From positions 682,001-746,000 of the forward strand of contig CAWBWL010000007.1 of the NCBI GenBank assembly GCA_963792485.1: a DNA stretch of 64,000 bases, read 5' to 3'. Under the pieces are notes generated by a model, which was given only the letters and a program-made list of their open reading frames with translations, had not been told where the DNA came from and did not search any database. Each line of letters begins with the position of its first letter. The stretch's first letter is position 1. Of this stretch, positions 27,835 through 36,095 are shown in pieces. The DNA is from JANOYJ01 sp963792485 (lineage in GTDB: Bacteria; Pseudomonadota; Alphaproteobacteria; Rhizobiales; Rhizobiaceae). Made by a program: the position numbers and the translations under genes.

Positions 27835-29100
27835 TTAAGAAACGCCAAACTTCAAAAGCTTGATCGCATCAAAGTCCTGCACGCCGCCGCCAACGCGTTT
27901 GGTTGTGTAGAACAATACATACGGCTTGGCGGAATACGGATCGCGCAGCACGCGCACGCCGACGCGGTCGGCGATCAGATAGCCGCGCGAGAAGTCGCCG
28001 AACGCCACCGACATCGAATTCGCGCCAATGTTCGGCATGTCCTCGGCCTCGACTACCGGGAAGCCCATCAGCGTCGAGCGCCCGCCGGCCACGGCCGATG
28101 GCTGCCAGAGATACTCACCGTTGACATCCTTCAATTTGCGGATCGTGCCCTGCGTCTTGCGGTTCATCACCCAGCTGGCGTTCTGCCGGTACCCCGCCTT
28201 CAGAGAAAACACGGTATCGACCAGCACGTCTGACGGGTTCGAAGCCGGCAGCGCGCCGGAGACGCCGGTGGCCGTGTAGCCGAGATTTCCCCAAGTCCAC
28301 GAAGTTTCCGCGACTGTCGGATAGTTAAGGAACCCGCGCGGCTTGTTGACCGCATCGCCTGATACAAAGGCCGTGCCCTCCTGCTCGGCGAACGCCACCT
28401 CGACTTCCTGCGCAATCCACTGGTCAACATCGACCGCAGCATCATCCAGGAGCGTCTGCGTCGCCGCCGGCATGGCGTAGAGCTCCATCGCCGGAAACTG
28501 CAGCTCGGTGAGCGTCGGGTTTGCCGTCTGCGCGCGAGCGCCGGTTTCCGCAGTCCAGCCGGAAGCAAATCCGGTCAGGGAAAACGGCTTGCGCAAGATG
28601 CCGGCCGACATTTGCCGCACGCTCGCAATCGAACGGATTGGCGACAATTGCGAGAGCCGCTTGCCGATCTCGGCTTCGAGCTCGGTCGGCACGACATAGC
28701 CGCCTTCCGCCGCCACGCCCGCCGTCAGCGCCTTGGCTTCAAGCTGCGACAATCCCTTTTCATCGCCGCGCCTGATATAGCCATCGAAGGCGCGCTTGTG
28801 CTCGGTCTCAACAATTGGATTGCCCTCGCGGCCCAGATGCGGGCGCGCGGCTTTCAGCACCATCTGGTCGATGGCGCGCTTCTGGTCGTCCATCGCCTTG
28901 GAGATGCGCTCCACCTTGTCAGTGGTAAGAACGTCGGCGCTCATGCGCTTTTCGATCTGTCGCAGGCGGTCGTCATTGCTCTGTTTGAAGGCGTCGAACG
29001 CTTCCATGAAATCATCAAATGCGCCGGCCACATCATCCGCGTTCTGCGCCGATGATTTCAGCTCCGGCGCAATGCTATGCGCTGTTCCAGTCATGCTCAT
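27835..29100 (-). CDS. GTA gp5, HK97-fold major capsid protein
   Basis: 421 residues. The N-terminal delta domain (about 1-110) is a long coiled helix with DDRLRQIEKRMSADVLTTDK, removed on maturation. The HK97 core follows: AAEGGYVVPTELEAEIGKRL, AVDVDQWIAQEVEVAFAEQE, ASWVMNRKTQGTIRKLKDVN and YLIADRVGVRVLRDPYSAKP. It is coupled to the protease gene by a 4-bp overlap and followed by an R1 palindrome. Intact. Confidence 0.95.
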   Translation of the reverse strand: MSMTGTAHSIAPELKSSAQNADDVAGAFDDFMEAFDAFKQSNDDRLRQIEKRMSADVLTTDKVERISKAMDDQKRAIDQMVLKAARPHLGREGNPIVETEHKRAFDGYIRRGDEKGLSQLEAKALTAGVAAEGGYVVPTELEAEIGKRLSQLSPIRSIASVRQMSAGILRKPFSLTGFASGWTAETGARAQTANPTLTELQFPAMELYAMPAATQTLLDDAAVDVDQWIAQEVEVAFAEQEGTAFVSGDAVNKPRGFLNYPTVAETSWTWGNLGYTATGVSGALPASNPSDVLVDTVFSLKAGYRQNASWVMNRKTQGTIRKLKDVNGEYLWQPSAVAGGRSTLMGFPVVEAEDMPNIGANSMSVAFGDFSRGYLIADRVGVRVLRDPYSAKPYVLFYTTKRVGGGVQDFDAIKLLKFGVS

Positions 29101-29918
29101 ATCCTTGTTTGCATCAGGCTGGCCGCGTCTTTGAAACGCCGCACCAGCGGGTTGGAGTTCAGAGGCCGTTTTGAAAGCCGGCTGGCCGAGTCAGCTGGTG
29201 TGGTTTTCGAGAACCGGAGCGCAGCGAACTTAGGTTCGTGAGCACCGGAAGCGCAGAAAATCGCATCAGATGGCCGGCCAGGCGAGGTTTCAATCCGGAC
29301 TCTCAGCGCTGCTTCCCGCTTGTGCGCCACATCATTGAAGCCGCGGGCAATCACGCCCAAAGCCTCCGTCCGCGTCAGCCCGGCATCCCGCCTGAGCCAA
29401 TGCTCGAATTGCCTGACCGTCGGAAAATGCCGTCCGGCCTTCACCGCCTCGACCCGCGCGCCGGGCAGCATCGGAAAGGTCACCACCGATATTTCCCACA
29501 AATCCGCTTCCAATATGCGCCGGATTCCCGTGGCGCTTTCGGCCTTCGCCTTGATGGTGCGAAAGCCGATGGACAGCCCGTCCAGCGCGCCAGCCCGCAT
29601 CAGCTCCAGCGTCTCCCTTGCGCGCGCCACGCCCGTTGCGAGCCGTCCCTTGACGAACAGCCCGCGCTGGTCCTCGCGGATCTCCGCCCAGGCGCCAATC
29701 GGCTCATTCGGATCATGCTGAAACAGCATGCGTATCCCCGCCGCACCACGCCTGCGAAGAGACTTTGCAAACGCCCCGCGCTCGACCATGTCCTTGCCAA
29801 GATCAACCGCGCCGAACAGGCTCGCATAGCCGGAAAACGTCCCGTCTTTCTCGACGGCGTCGAGGGCAAGCCCCGTGAACTTCGTCTCGCCTGGCACATA
29901 TTGGCTCGTCGCGCTCAT
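29097..29918 (-). CDS. GTA gp4, prohead (HK97-type) protease with repeat-encoded insert
   Basis: 273 residues from MSATSQYVPGETKFTGLALD; the ATG shares one base with the upstream TGA. The U35-type protease core is clear: GYASLFGAVDLGKDMVERGA, MLFQHDPNEPIGAWAEIRED (catalytic His in QHD) and DGLSIGFRTI (Ser). About 44 residues near the C-terminus (mature numbering about 210-253, SPGRPSDAIFCASGAHEP...) are encoded by an R2 palindrome inserted in frame. The sequence then resumes as NPLVRRFKDAASLMQTRI. The core is untouched, so activity is plausible. Confidence 0.9.
   Translation of the reverse strand: MSATSQYVPGETKFTGLALDAVEKDGTFSGYASLFGAVDLGKDMVERGAFAKSLRRRGAAGIRMLFQHDPNEPIGAWAEIREDQRGLFVKGRLATGVARARETLELMRAGALDGLSIGFRTIKAKAESATGIRRILEADLWEISVVTFPMLPGARVEAVKAGRHFPTVRQFEHWLRRDAGLTRTEALGVIARGFNDVAHKREAALRVRIETSPGRPSDAIFCASGAHEPKFAALRFSKTTPADSASRLSKRPLNSNPLVRRFKDAASLMQTRI
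29160..29291. repeat. Palindromic repeat, family R2, copy b, inside the gp4 coding sequence
   Basis: Centre GCGAAC-TTAG-GTTCGT followed by GAGCACCGGAAGCGCAG, flanked by GGCCGGC-type outer arms. The approximately 132-bp element corresponds to 44 codons without a stop in the gp4 frame. Relatives lie in intergenic DNA elsewhere in the window. Confidence 0.85.
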
Positions 29919-30247
29919 CAATTCTTGTCCTTCAAATTGTTTGGATAAGTCTGTGCGGCAAAGCGCTTCATCGCGCCCAGCGCCCACCAGGCGCACAGGC
30001 TCGCCGCCGCCGATCCCGTCAGCACCAGCTCCGCCTCGCCCAACGCATCGGCGATGCCGAGCCAGTCCCCGATCTTCACTCCCGCCGCACCGCCAAACAC
30101 GAGGCCGGATACGAGCCCGACCGCAAACCGCACCGCCGCCTCGCGCCGGTCACTTGGCAAAATATAGGCGACCGAAATCGCCGATCCGGCCGCCGCTCCG
30201 AGGGCTTTGATCCCCCACAACGCCGCCCCTTCGGACAAGCCGCTCAT
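29918..30247 (-). CDS. Small GTA-cluster membrane protein (DUF6107-like)
   Basis: 109 residues from MSGLSEGAALWGIKALGAAA; AGGAGAACACAAC precedes this ATG, and the longer open frame upstream is R1 repeat sequence. Two or three hydrophobic segments are visible (GSAISVAYILP, FAVGLVSGLVFGGAAG, LTGSAAASLCAWWALGAM). Small membrane proteins with this pattern stand between portal and protease genes in rhizobial GTA clusters. The role is unknown; the family name is from memory. Confidence 0.75.
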   Translation of the reverse strand: MSGLSEGAALWGIKALGAAAGSAISVAYILPSDRREAAVRFAVGLVSGLVFGGAAGVKIGDWLGIADALGEAELVLTGSAAASLCAWWALGAMKRFAAQTYPNNLKDKN

Positions 30248-30283
30248 GTTGTGTTCTCCTGAGATGTGATAATTGGTTGGGCC

Positions 30284-30460
30284 GGAGCCAAGCGCCCCTC
30301 TCTGTCCTGTCGGACATCTCCCCCACGAGGGGGGGAGATCGCTGTGCCCCCGCCTTCCTTCTTCCTTCAAGGGCGCAAGAAGTGGGGAAAACGGAGGCGC
30401 GCCGATCTCTCCCCTCGCGGGAGAGATGTCCGACAGGACAGAGAGGGGCGCCTCGCGCCA
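30284..30460. repeat. Mosaic palindrome, family R1, copy 3
   Basis: About 177 bp, with the same outer arms as copies 1 and 2 (GGAGCCAAGCGCCCCTCTCT on the left; AGAGAGGGGCGCC on the right) and an arm hairpin ATCTCCCCC-ACGA-GGGGGGGAGAT. The central block is different (CCTTCTTCCTTCAAGGGCG type), showing that the element is modular. It starts 5 bp after the portal stop codon in the direction of transcription. Confidence 0.9.
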
Positions 30461-30465
30461 AACTA

Positions 30466-31650
30466 TCAGCCAGCAGAAAAGGCCGAATACCCCACCGCCT
30501 CACGCTTCTCATCATCCGTCAGGAAGCTTGCGCTGCCGATCCGCTCCCACAGCGCCGCCCGATCCAGCGCCAGACCTTCCATCCCGTCCGGATCATAAGT
30601 CAGCCGCAGCTCGTCGCCCCAGACCGGCCCGAGCCAGGTTCCCAGCGCCCCCAGCACCCGCCCTAGCATCGGCAGCACCGTCAGCCGGTAAAACGCCCGG
30701 TTGGCTTCAGAATAGTTGGCATATGTATTGTCGCCCGGAATGCCGAGCAGCATGGGCGGCACGCCGAAGGCAAGCGCGATCTCGCGCGCGGCGGCGTTCT
30801 TGGCTTCCAGAAAATCCATGTCCTTGGGCGTCAGGCCCATCGGCTTCCAGTCCAGCCCGCCTTCCAGCAGCAGCGGCTTGCCCGCTTGGTTTGCGCCCCG
30901 GTACTCTTCGTGGAGCTGTGCCTTCAGCCGGTCGAACTGATCCGTTGACAGATTGCCGCCCTCTTTCGGCGCATAAATGAGTGCGCCGGAAGGCCGGGCA
31001 GAGTTATCAATCAGCGCCTTGTTCCATGCGCTCGCCGCATTGTGAACGTCCGTTGCCATCGCGGCCGCTTCAAGTGGCGCAAAGCCATAATGATCATCCA
31101 GCGGATGGAACAGCGTCAAGTGCAGCGCCCGCGCCGCACCTCCCATTTCGCCGGTGAGAGCAATGCGCCGCGTCAAATTTCCCGTCCGATAGGCAAGCGC
31201 CAGCGGCCAGCCAACGGCATCCGTCTCCACGCTCACGCGCTCGGGCCGCAGCAGATGCAGTTCCAGCGCATCGCCCTCGCCCACCAGCTCTGTGTAGGCG
31301 TTGCCGGATAAGAGCAGCTGCGTGACCAGCGCTTCACAGAACGCCGCACCGCTCAGGCGCGGATTGGGTTCATGCAACAGATCCGTCAGCGGATGCCGGT
31401 CAAGCTCCTCCACCCCGCGATAGATCAGCAAGGGCGCCGCCCCGCAGGCTTCGGCGATCAGCCGCGCCGCGCGGTAGACAATCGGATTGCGCAGATAGCC
31501 TTCCCGGGCCAGCGCCGCATAATCGCGCCGTGTCCAGCTGGCCTGGCCTTGGCGCTCCAGCGCGACAAAGCCATAGCCGCCGCCCTTGGCCTCCACACGT
31601 GCAATCTCATCGCCGCGTTGCCGCAGCGGCCATTTGAAGGGTGATTTCAT
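30466..31650 (-). CDS. GTA gp3, HK97-type portal protein
   Basis: 394 residues: YLRNPIVYRAARLIAEACGA, QLLLSGNAYTELVGEGD, AFGVPPMLLGIPGDNTYANY and EANRAFYRLTVLPMLGRVLG, all portal hallmarks. Forms the dodecameric DNA entry ring and terminase dock. AACAGGAACCCC before ATG provides the ribosome-binding site. It is 55 bp from the large terminase and is followed by an R1 palindrome. Intact. Confidence 0.94.
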   Translation of the reverse strand: MKSPFKWPLRQRGDEIARVEAKGGGYGFVALERQGQASWTRRDYAALAREGYLRNPIVYRAARLIAEACGAAPLLIYRGVEELDRHPLTDLLHEPNPRLSGAAFCEALVTQLLLSGNAYTELVGEGDALELHLLRPERVSVETDAVGWPLALAYRTGNLTRRIALTGEMGGAARALHLTLFHPLDDHYGFAPLEAAAMATDVHNAASAWNKALIDNSARPSGALIYAPKEGGNLSTDQFDRLKAQLHEEYRGANQAGKPLLLEGGLDWKPMGLTPKDMDFLEAKNAAAREIALAFGVPPMLLGIPGDNTYANYSEANRAFYRLTVLPMLGRVLGALGTWLGPVWGDELRLTYDPDGMEGLALDRAALWERIGSASFLTDDEKREAVGYSAFSAG

Positions 31651-31705
31651 GGGGTTCCTGTTGTGTTTTTTGGTCAGTGAGAGGGAACTAAATTTCGAAT
31701 GTCAT

Positions 31706-32917
31706 TTACCCCAGCCCCCGCACCCGCGGCTCTCCGCGCTCATTCAGCATCAGTTCCGACAGCGCCCAGACCAACGCGTCGAGCCGGTCGGGCGAGCGGC
31801 CATTGCTCAGTCCGTCAATCGAGAAATCGCACATTTCGTCTTCAAGCTCGCTGAACCGTCCGGCGTGGCGGATCCTGTTCTGCTGGTAGAGCATATTCAC
31901 AGGCTCCGCCCGCAGCCATTTGCCGCGCGTGGCATGCACCGGCTTGACCGCGACCGTCGGATCAATCTGCCGGATGATCGTCGCCACCATATCGCCGCCC
32001 TGATTGACTTCGGCAATGATGCGGTCCGCCTTCAGCTCGTGATACAGCGCCACCGCCCGGCGCGCCCATTGCTGCGGCGAGGCGGTGCGCAGCGTGCGGT
32101 CAGCCAGCACCCAGCCAAGGCCGTTATCGTCAATTCCCGCCGCCACAATGCCGCAGGAATCTGAACCCCTTTTTGAGGTGACTGGCGGATCAAGCCCGAT
32201 GACAATCCGATTCAGGTTTTCAGGTGTAACTTGTTGAATAGTTTCGAGTTCATACCGCTTCCACATAGCATCCTTGCGGTCCTCGACCAGTTCCCCGTCC
32301 AGTTCCTGCCGCCCGAGCTCCGTTCTGCCATATCGGCCCGTTATTGCTCTGAGGAATCCCGGTGCCAGATTCGCCTCGTTCTCGCTGGTCTTGACGATTG
32401 TCTTTATGACGCTCTCATCGGCGATAAGCCGTTTCATCAGCGCAGTCGGGCGCGGAGTCGTCGTTGCCACCACGCATGGATGCACGCCCAGCCGCAGCCC
32501 GAACTGCAGCATATCCCAGGTCTCCATGGCATTCTTCCATTTGCCGATCTCGTCACACCAGGCGGCAGCAAATTGCGGGCCGCGCAGCGATTCCGGATCC
32601 TCGGACGAAAACACATGCGCCACCGCGCCGCTTTCCCAAACGAGCTGGCGTTTGGAAGCATAAAAGCGCGGCCGCCTCGTGCGGATCGACGCCTTGATCC
32701 CCGCCGGCCCCTCAATCATCACATCGCGCACATCCGCTAATGTTTCGCCTATGAGTGCGATCGGGGAGGCGTTCCCGCGCTCAAATGGCGCAAAGTTGTT
32801 TGCAAGCGCGTTGACCCATTCAGCCCCCAGCCTCGTCTTGCCTGCTCCCCGTCCGCCCATCACCAGCCATGCCGCCGGCCGATCCAAGCGAGCGAGCTTC
32901 AGCTTTCCCTCGAACAT
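31706..32917 (-). CDS. GTA gp2, large terminase
   Basis: 403 residues when started at MFEGKLKLARLDRPAAWLVM, preceded by AAAAGGAATGG; a longer open frame to 33001 exists but overlaps gp1 coding sequence. The Walker A motif is VMGGRGAGKTRLGAEW, the Walker B region GPQFAAAWCDEIGKW, and the C-terminal nuclease acidic residues lie in IVIGLDPPVTSKR and RIIAEVNQGGDMV. It cuts and packages host DNA into particles by headful packaging. Intact. Confidence 0.93.
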   Translation of the reverse strand: MFEGKLKLARLDRPAAWLVMGGRGAGKTRLGAEWVNALANNFAPFERGNASPIALIGETLADVRDVMIEGPAGIKASIRTRRPRFYASKRQLVWESGAVAHVFSSEDPESLRGPQFAAAWCDEIGKWKNAMETWDMLQFGLRLGVHPCVVATTTPRPTALMKRLIADESVIKTIVKTSENEANLAPGFLRAITGRYGRTELGRQELDGELVEDRKDAMWKRYELETIQQVTPENLNRIVIGLDPPVTSKRGSDSCGIVAAGIDDNGLGWVLADRTLRTASPQQWARRAVALYHELKADRIIAEVNQGGDMVATIIRQIDPTVAVKPVHATRGKWLRAEPVNMLYQQNRIRHAGRFSELEDEMCDFSIDGLSNGRSPDRLDALVWALSELMLNERGEPRVRGLG

Positions 32918-33521
32918 CCATTCCTTTTCGGTCTTTTGCAGCTCGTTTGGATTGAAGTTTCTCTTCAACCAGCTGCGCGTATTTCTGGTCTGCCAGATCA
33001 TGAATGCGGTTTTCCATCTTCTTCAGGATGCGGGCGATCTCCTCCGGCTTGGGCTGCTCGGGAATTGCTTGCTGCGCGGACACATGCATCGTCATCAGAC
33101 GTTCAAGGTCTTGCAACGCGCCCTCGATGCGCTCCAGCAGACGCCGGTCGGCCTTCAGAAGATTGCCGGACGCCAGCAGGACAAAAACGTCCTTCAACAA
33201 TTGCCGCTTCAGTTTTCCTATCGCGAGAGCAAGCTCGCCGGCTGAGATTTCTTCCTCGGCTGGCGCGCCCAACTCCTGCCCCGCGCTGTCAGGCGCACCG
33301 GTGACAACCACAATGTGCCCGTTCTCCAGAACAAGGCTTTCGCGCAGGACCGAGTCATTCTGACTTACATTTGATCCTGTCGCCCAACCGCCTTTGCTTC
33401 GCCTTGCCCGCACCGTCCTGATTTCGCAGCCCAACAGCCGTGCCGCCAGCTCATCCGGCAGCGCGAACTCGGTCTGCGCCAGCCGCAACGCCTCCGCCGC
33501 GCCCGGGAGAATGCGTGGCAT
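32820..33521 (-). CDS. GTA gp1-like protein (small terminase role)
   Basis: About 233 residues from ATG 33521, preceded by GGAGG. The first part resembles a DNA-binding recognition region (LPDELAARLLGCEIRTVRAR), and the second is a long charged helix (RRLLERIEGALQDLERLMTM, then HDLADQKYAQLVEEKLQSKR). First gene of the GTA operon and in the small-terminase position. The 3' end overlaps the large terminase by 98 bp; its last ~30 residues look non-conserved and the true stop may differ. Confidence 0.7.
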   Translation of the reverse strand: MPRILPGAAEALRLAQTEFALPDELAARLLGCEIRTVRARRSKGGWATGSNVSQNDSVLRESLVLENGHIVVVTGAPDSAGQELGAPAEEEISAGELALAIGKLKRQLLKDVFVLLASGNLLKADRRLLERIEGALQDLERLMTMHVSAQQAIPEQPKPEEIARILKKMENRIHDLADQKYAQLVEEKLQSKRAAKDRKGMDVRGKAEARSLGSAGGMAGDGRTGSRQDEAGG

Positions 33522-33910
33522 CAAGCCTCCGTCAGTGAAGCGGGAGATGAAAGGATGACCCGCCGCGCACTATCGGGCGCAATTATCGAGTATGGAACGT
33601 ATATGCCTGAGGACCGTCACGGTGTCAAGGACTATTTTCCTAGGAATTAAATCTTTTTGACTCGCTCGACGTGATAGGCCCCGAGCACCGAAATTTTGCC
33701 GATGTCATACACGGTTTTTCAGCAGCTTGGCTGAAATTCATACATCAAATTTGCCGGTCTGCGGCCCGGCCAGTCGATATCAATGATCAGGGGCGCCACT
33801 CCCTTAACCTCATTCCCCGCCTCTCCTTGCCCCAAAGTCATTTTTCAAGCATATAGCGCGCGGTGGGATGATGAGCCGGTTCGCGCACCGGCGCACTGGC
33901 ACGACATGGC
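33522..33910. other. Intergenic region between GTA gp1 and the PBP gene
   Basis: 389 bp between divergent genes. It holds the candidate GTA promoter and a moderately AT-rich stretch (33630-33760) with TTTTTGACTCGC on the plus strand as a possible -35 for the PBP gene. No gene, tRNA or attachment site was seen. Confidence 0.6.
33600..33628 (-). promoter_or_regulatory. Candidate sigma-70 promoter of the GTA operon
   Basis: On the minus strand, TTGACA (33628-33623) and CATATA (33605-33600) are separated by 17 bp. This would start transcription near 33593, leaving a leader of about 70 nt before gp1. No other gene lies between this site and gp1. The assignment rests on consensus match and position. 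Confidence 0.5.
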
Positions 33911-36046
33911 ATGACCGACCCGTTTGAAGAGCAGAAACCGGCGCACAAGAGGCCGAGCAAGTTTTTGGCCGCTGATGCGTGGCTGGATTCGGCCCTGTAC
34001 GAGACCGGCTTCCGCGCGCGGGAAATCTGGGAAAACATCACGATCTTCTCACGCCGCTTTCACGTCACCGGCCTCAAGAAATTCATTTTTGAGCTTTTCG
34101 GAGAAGGTTTCACGCTGGGCACAGTGGGCCTGACCGCGCTTCTGGCGCTCGCCATTCCCTCATTCCAGGAGACACAAGGCGATTGGCGCAGGCAGTCGGA
34201 GTTCGCCGTCACCTTCCTTGACCGCTACGGCAACGAGATCGGCCAGCGCGGCATCATCCACAAGGATGTGGTGCCGATTGATGAACTGCCAGATCATGTG
34301 ATCAAGGCGGTGCTCGCCACCGAGGACCGGCGCTTTTTTGAGCATGTTGGCCTCGACTTCCTCGGCCTCGCCCGCGCAATGAACGAAAACGTCAAGGCGA
34401 ACTCGGTCGTGCAGGGCGGCTCGACCATCACGCAGCAGTTGGCCAAAAACCTGTTCCTCACCAATGAGCGCACTATTGAACGCAAGATCAAGGAGGCGTT
34501 CCTGTCAGTTTGGCTTGAAACCAATCTGTCGAAAAAGGAAATCCTCCAGCTTTATCTCGACCGCGCCTATATGGGCGGTGGCACGTTCGGCATTGCGGCG
34601 GCGTCAGACTTCTACTTCGGCAAAAGCGTCAAGGACGTGTCGCTCGCAGAAGCGGCAATGCTGGCGGGTCTGTTCAAGGCGCCGGCCAAATACGCGCCGC
34701 ATATAAATCTTCCCGCCGCCCGCGCCCGCGCCAATGAGGTGCTGAGCAATATGGTGGAAGGCGAGCTGATGGCCGAGGGCCAGGTGCTCGACGCGCGGCG
34801 CAACCCGGCCAACATCGTCGAGCGCACAACGTCCGAGACGCCTGATTATTTCCTCGACTGGGCCTTTGAAGAGGTGAAGAAGGTCGCCAAAGGCCTTCCG
34901 CAGTCCAGTTTTGTTGTGCGCACCACGGTCGATCTTGACCTGCAGAAGGCGGCGGAGGAATCGGTCGAGTTTCACCTGCGCCAAAACGGCCAGGAGTTCA
35001 AAGTCACCCAATCCGCCGTGATCATCCTTGAAAATGATGGCTCGGTGCGCGCGATGGTCGGCGGCCGCGATTATGGCGCCTCGCAGTTCAACCGCGCCAC
35101 AGGCGCGCTGCGCCAGGCCGGCTCCTCGTTTAAGCCATATGTCTACGCCACCGCCATGGAGCGCGGCTTCACGCCTGAATCCATTATTTCCGATGGACCG
35201 ATCTCGTGGGGCGCTTGGTCACCGCAGAATTACACACGCGGCTATTCGGGCCGCATGAATTTGACCACCGCGCTGGTCAAATCCATCAACACCGTGCCGG
35301 TGCGCCTCACCAAAGACCATCTGACCACCAAACCCATTGCGGCGCTTGCCAAAGCCATGGGCGTCGAGTCGGAAATTTCGCTGCACAAGACCATGTCGCT
35401 CGGCACATCGGGCATGACCGTGCTCGATCAAGCAACGGGGTATCTGACCCTTGCCAACGGCGGCTTCGGCGGCACGCGCCATGCCTTCACGCAGATCATG
35501 TCCTATTCCGGCGATGTCATCTGGGATTGGGCAAAAGACGGGCCAAAGCCCGTGCGGGTCCTGTCCGAACAGGCGGACACAGCGATGAACACAATTCTCG
35601 CGCAGGTTCCCGAGTGGGGCACCGGCCGGCGCGCCGCGCTCGACAACACGCGCGTCGCCGGCAAGACCGGCACCACTCAGTCCTACCGCGACGCCTGGTT
35701 CGTCGGCTATACCGGCAATTACACCGCCGCCGTCTGGTACGGCAATGACGACTTCTCGCCGACCGAGAAAATGACCGGCGGCATATTGCCGGCCATGACC
35801 TTCCAGCGCTTCATGTCCTATGCGCACCAGAACATCGAATTAAAGCCGATGCCCGGCCTCGAAAAACCTTACCCCGATCCAAAGCCCAAGCCAAAAGAAG
35901 CGCTTGTGGCGGAAGGCTCGGAAACAGATTCAGGCCTCAAACCCATCTCCCGCCCCGCCGCTTTGTCGCCGGAAACGACGAAAGTCCTCGAAGAGCTCAA
36001 CCGCCTCTTCCGCCAAGCGCCGGCGGATGTGCTGGCGAAGCTGTAA
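33911..36046 (+). CDS. Class A penicillin-binding protein (PBP1a-type)
   Basis: 711 residues, bifunctional peptidoglycan synthase. One transmembrane helix (about 78-95). The GT51 transglycosylase has catalytic Glu138 in LATEDRRFFEHVG and the GGSTITQQLAKNLFL motif. The transpeptidase has active-site Ser405 (SSFKPY), the SxN motif KSINTVPVRL and KTGTTQSYRD. The C-terminal tail is Pro/Lys-rich. Divergent from the GTA operon; nothing ties the two functionally. Confidence 0.95.
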   Translation: MTDPFEEQKPAHKRPSKFLAADAWLDSALYETGFRAREIWENITIFSRRFHVTGLKKFIFELFGEGFTLGTVGLTALLALAIPSFQETQGDWRRQSEFAVTFLDRYGNEIGQRGIIHKDVVPIDELPDHVIKAVLATEDRRFFEHVGLDFLGLARAMNENVKANSVVQGGSTITQQLAKNLFLTNERTIERKIKEAFLSVWLETNLSKKEILQLYLDRAYMGGGTFGIAAASDFYFGKSVKDVSLAEAAMLAGLFKAPAKYAPHINLPAARARANEVLSNMVEGELMAEGQVLDARRNPANIVERTTSETPDYFLDWAFEEVKKVAKGLPQSSFVVRTTVDLDLQKAAEESVEFHLRQNGQEFKVTQSAVIILENDGSVRAMVGGRDYGASQFNRATGALRQAGSSFKPYVYATAMERGFTPESIISDGPISWGAWSPQNYTRGYSGRMNLTTALVKSINTVPVRLTKDHLTTKPIAALAKAMGVESEISLHKTMSLGTSGMTVLDQATGYLTLANGGFGGTRHAFTQIMSYSGDVIWDWAKDGPKPVRVLSEQADTAMNTILAQVPEWGTGRRAALDNTRVAGKTGTTQSYRDAWFVGYTGNYTAAVWYGNDDFSPTEKMTGGILPAMTFQRFMSYAHQNIELKPMPGLEKPYPDPKPKPKEALVAEGSETDSGLKPISRPAALSPETTKVLEELNRLFRQAPADVLAKL

Positions 36047-36095
36047 CCTGCGCCTCCCCTTGCGAAACTTCCCCAAATCGCATTAACCCGCTTCC

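Noticed and set aside
25826..30460. CRISPR array or transposon ends
   Set aside because: Only three widely spaced palindromes of ~175 bp, with no regular spacers, transposase or target duplications visible.
18238..33521. Active prophage
   Set aside because: No integrase, repressor, replication or attachment site; gene content and order match a GTA.
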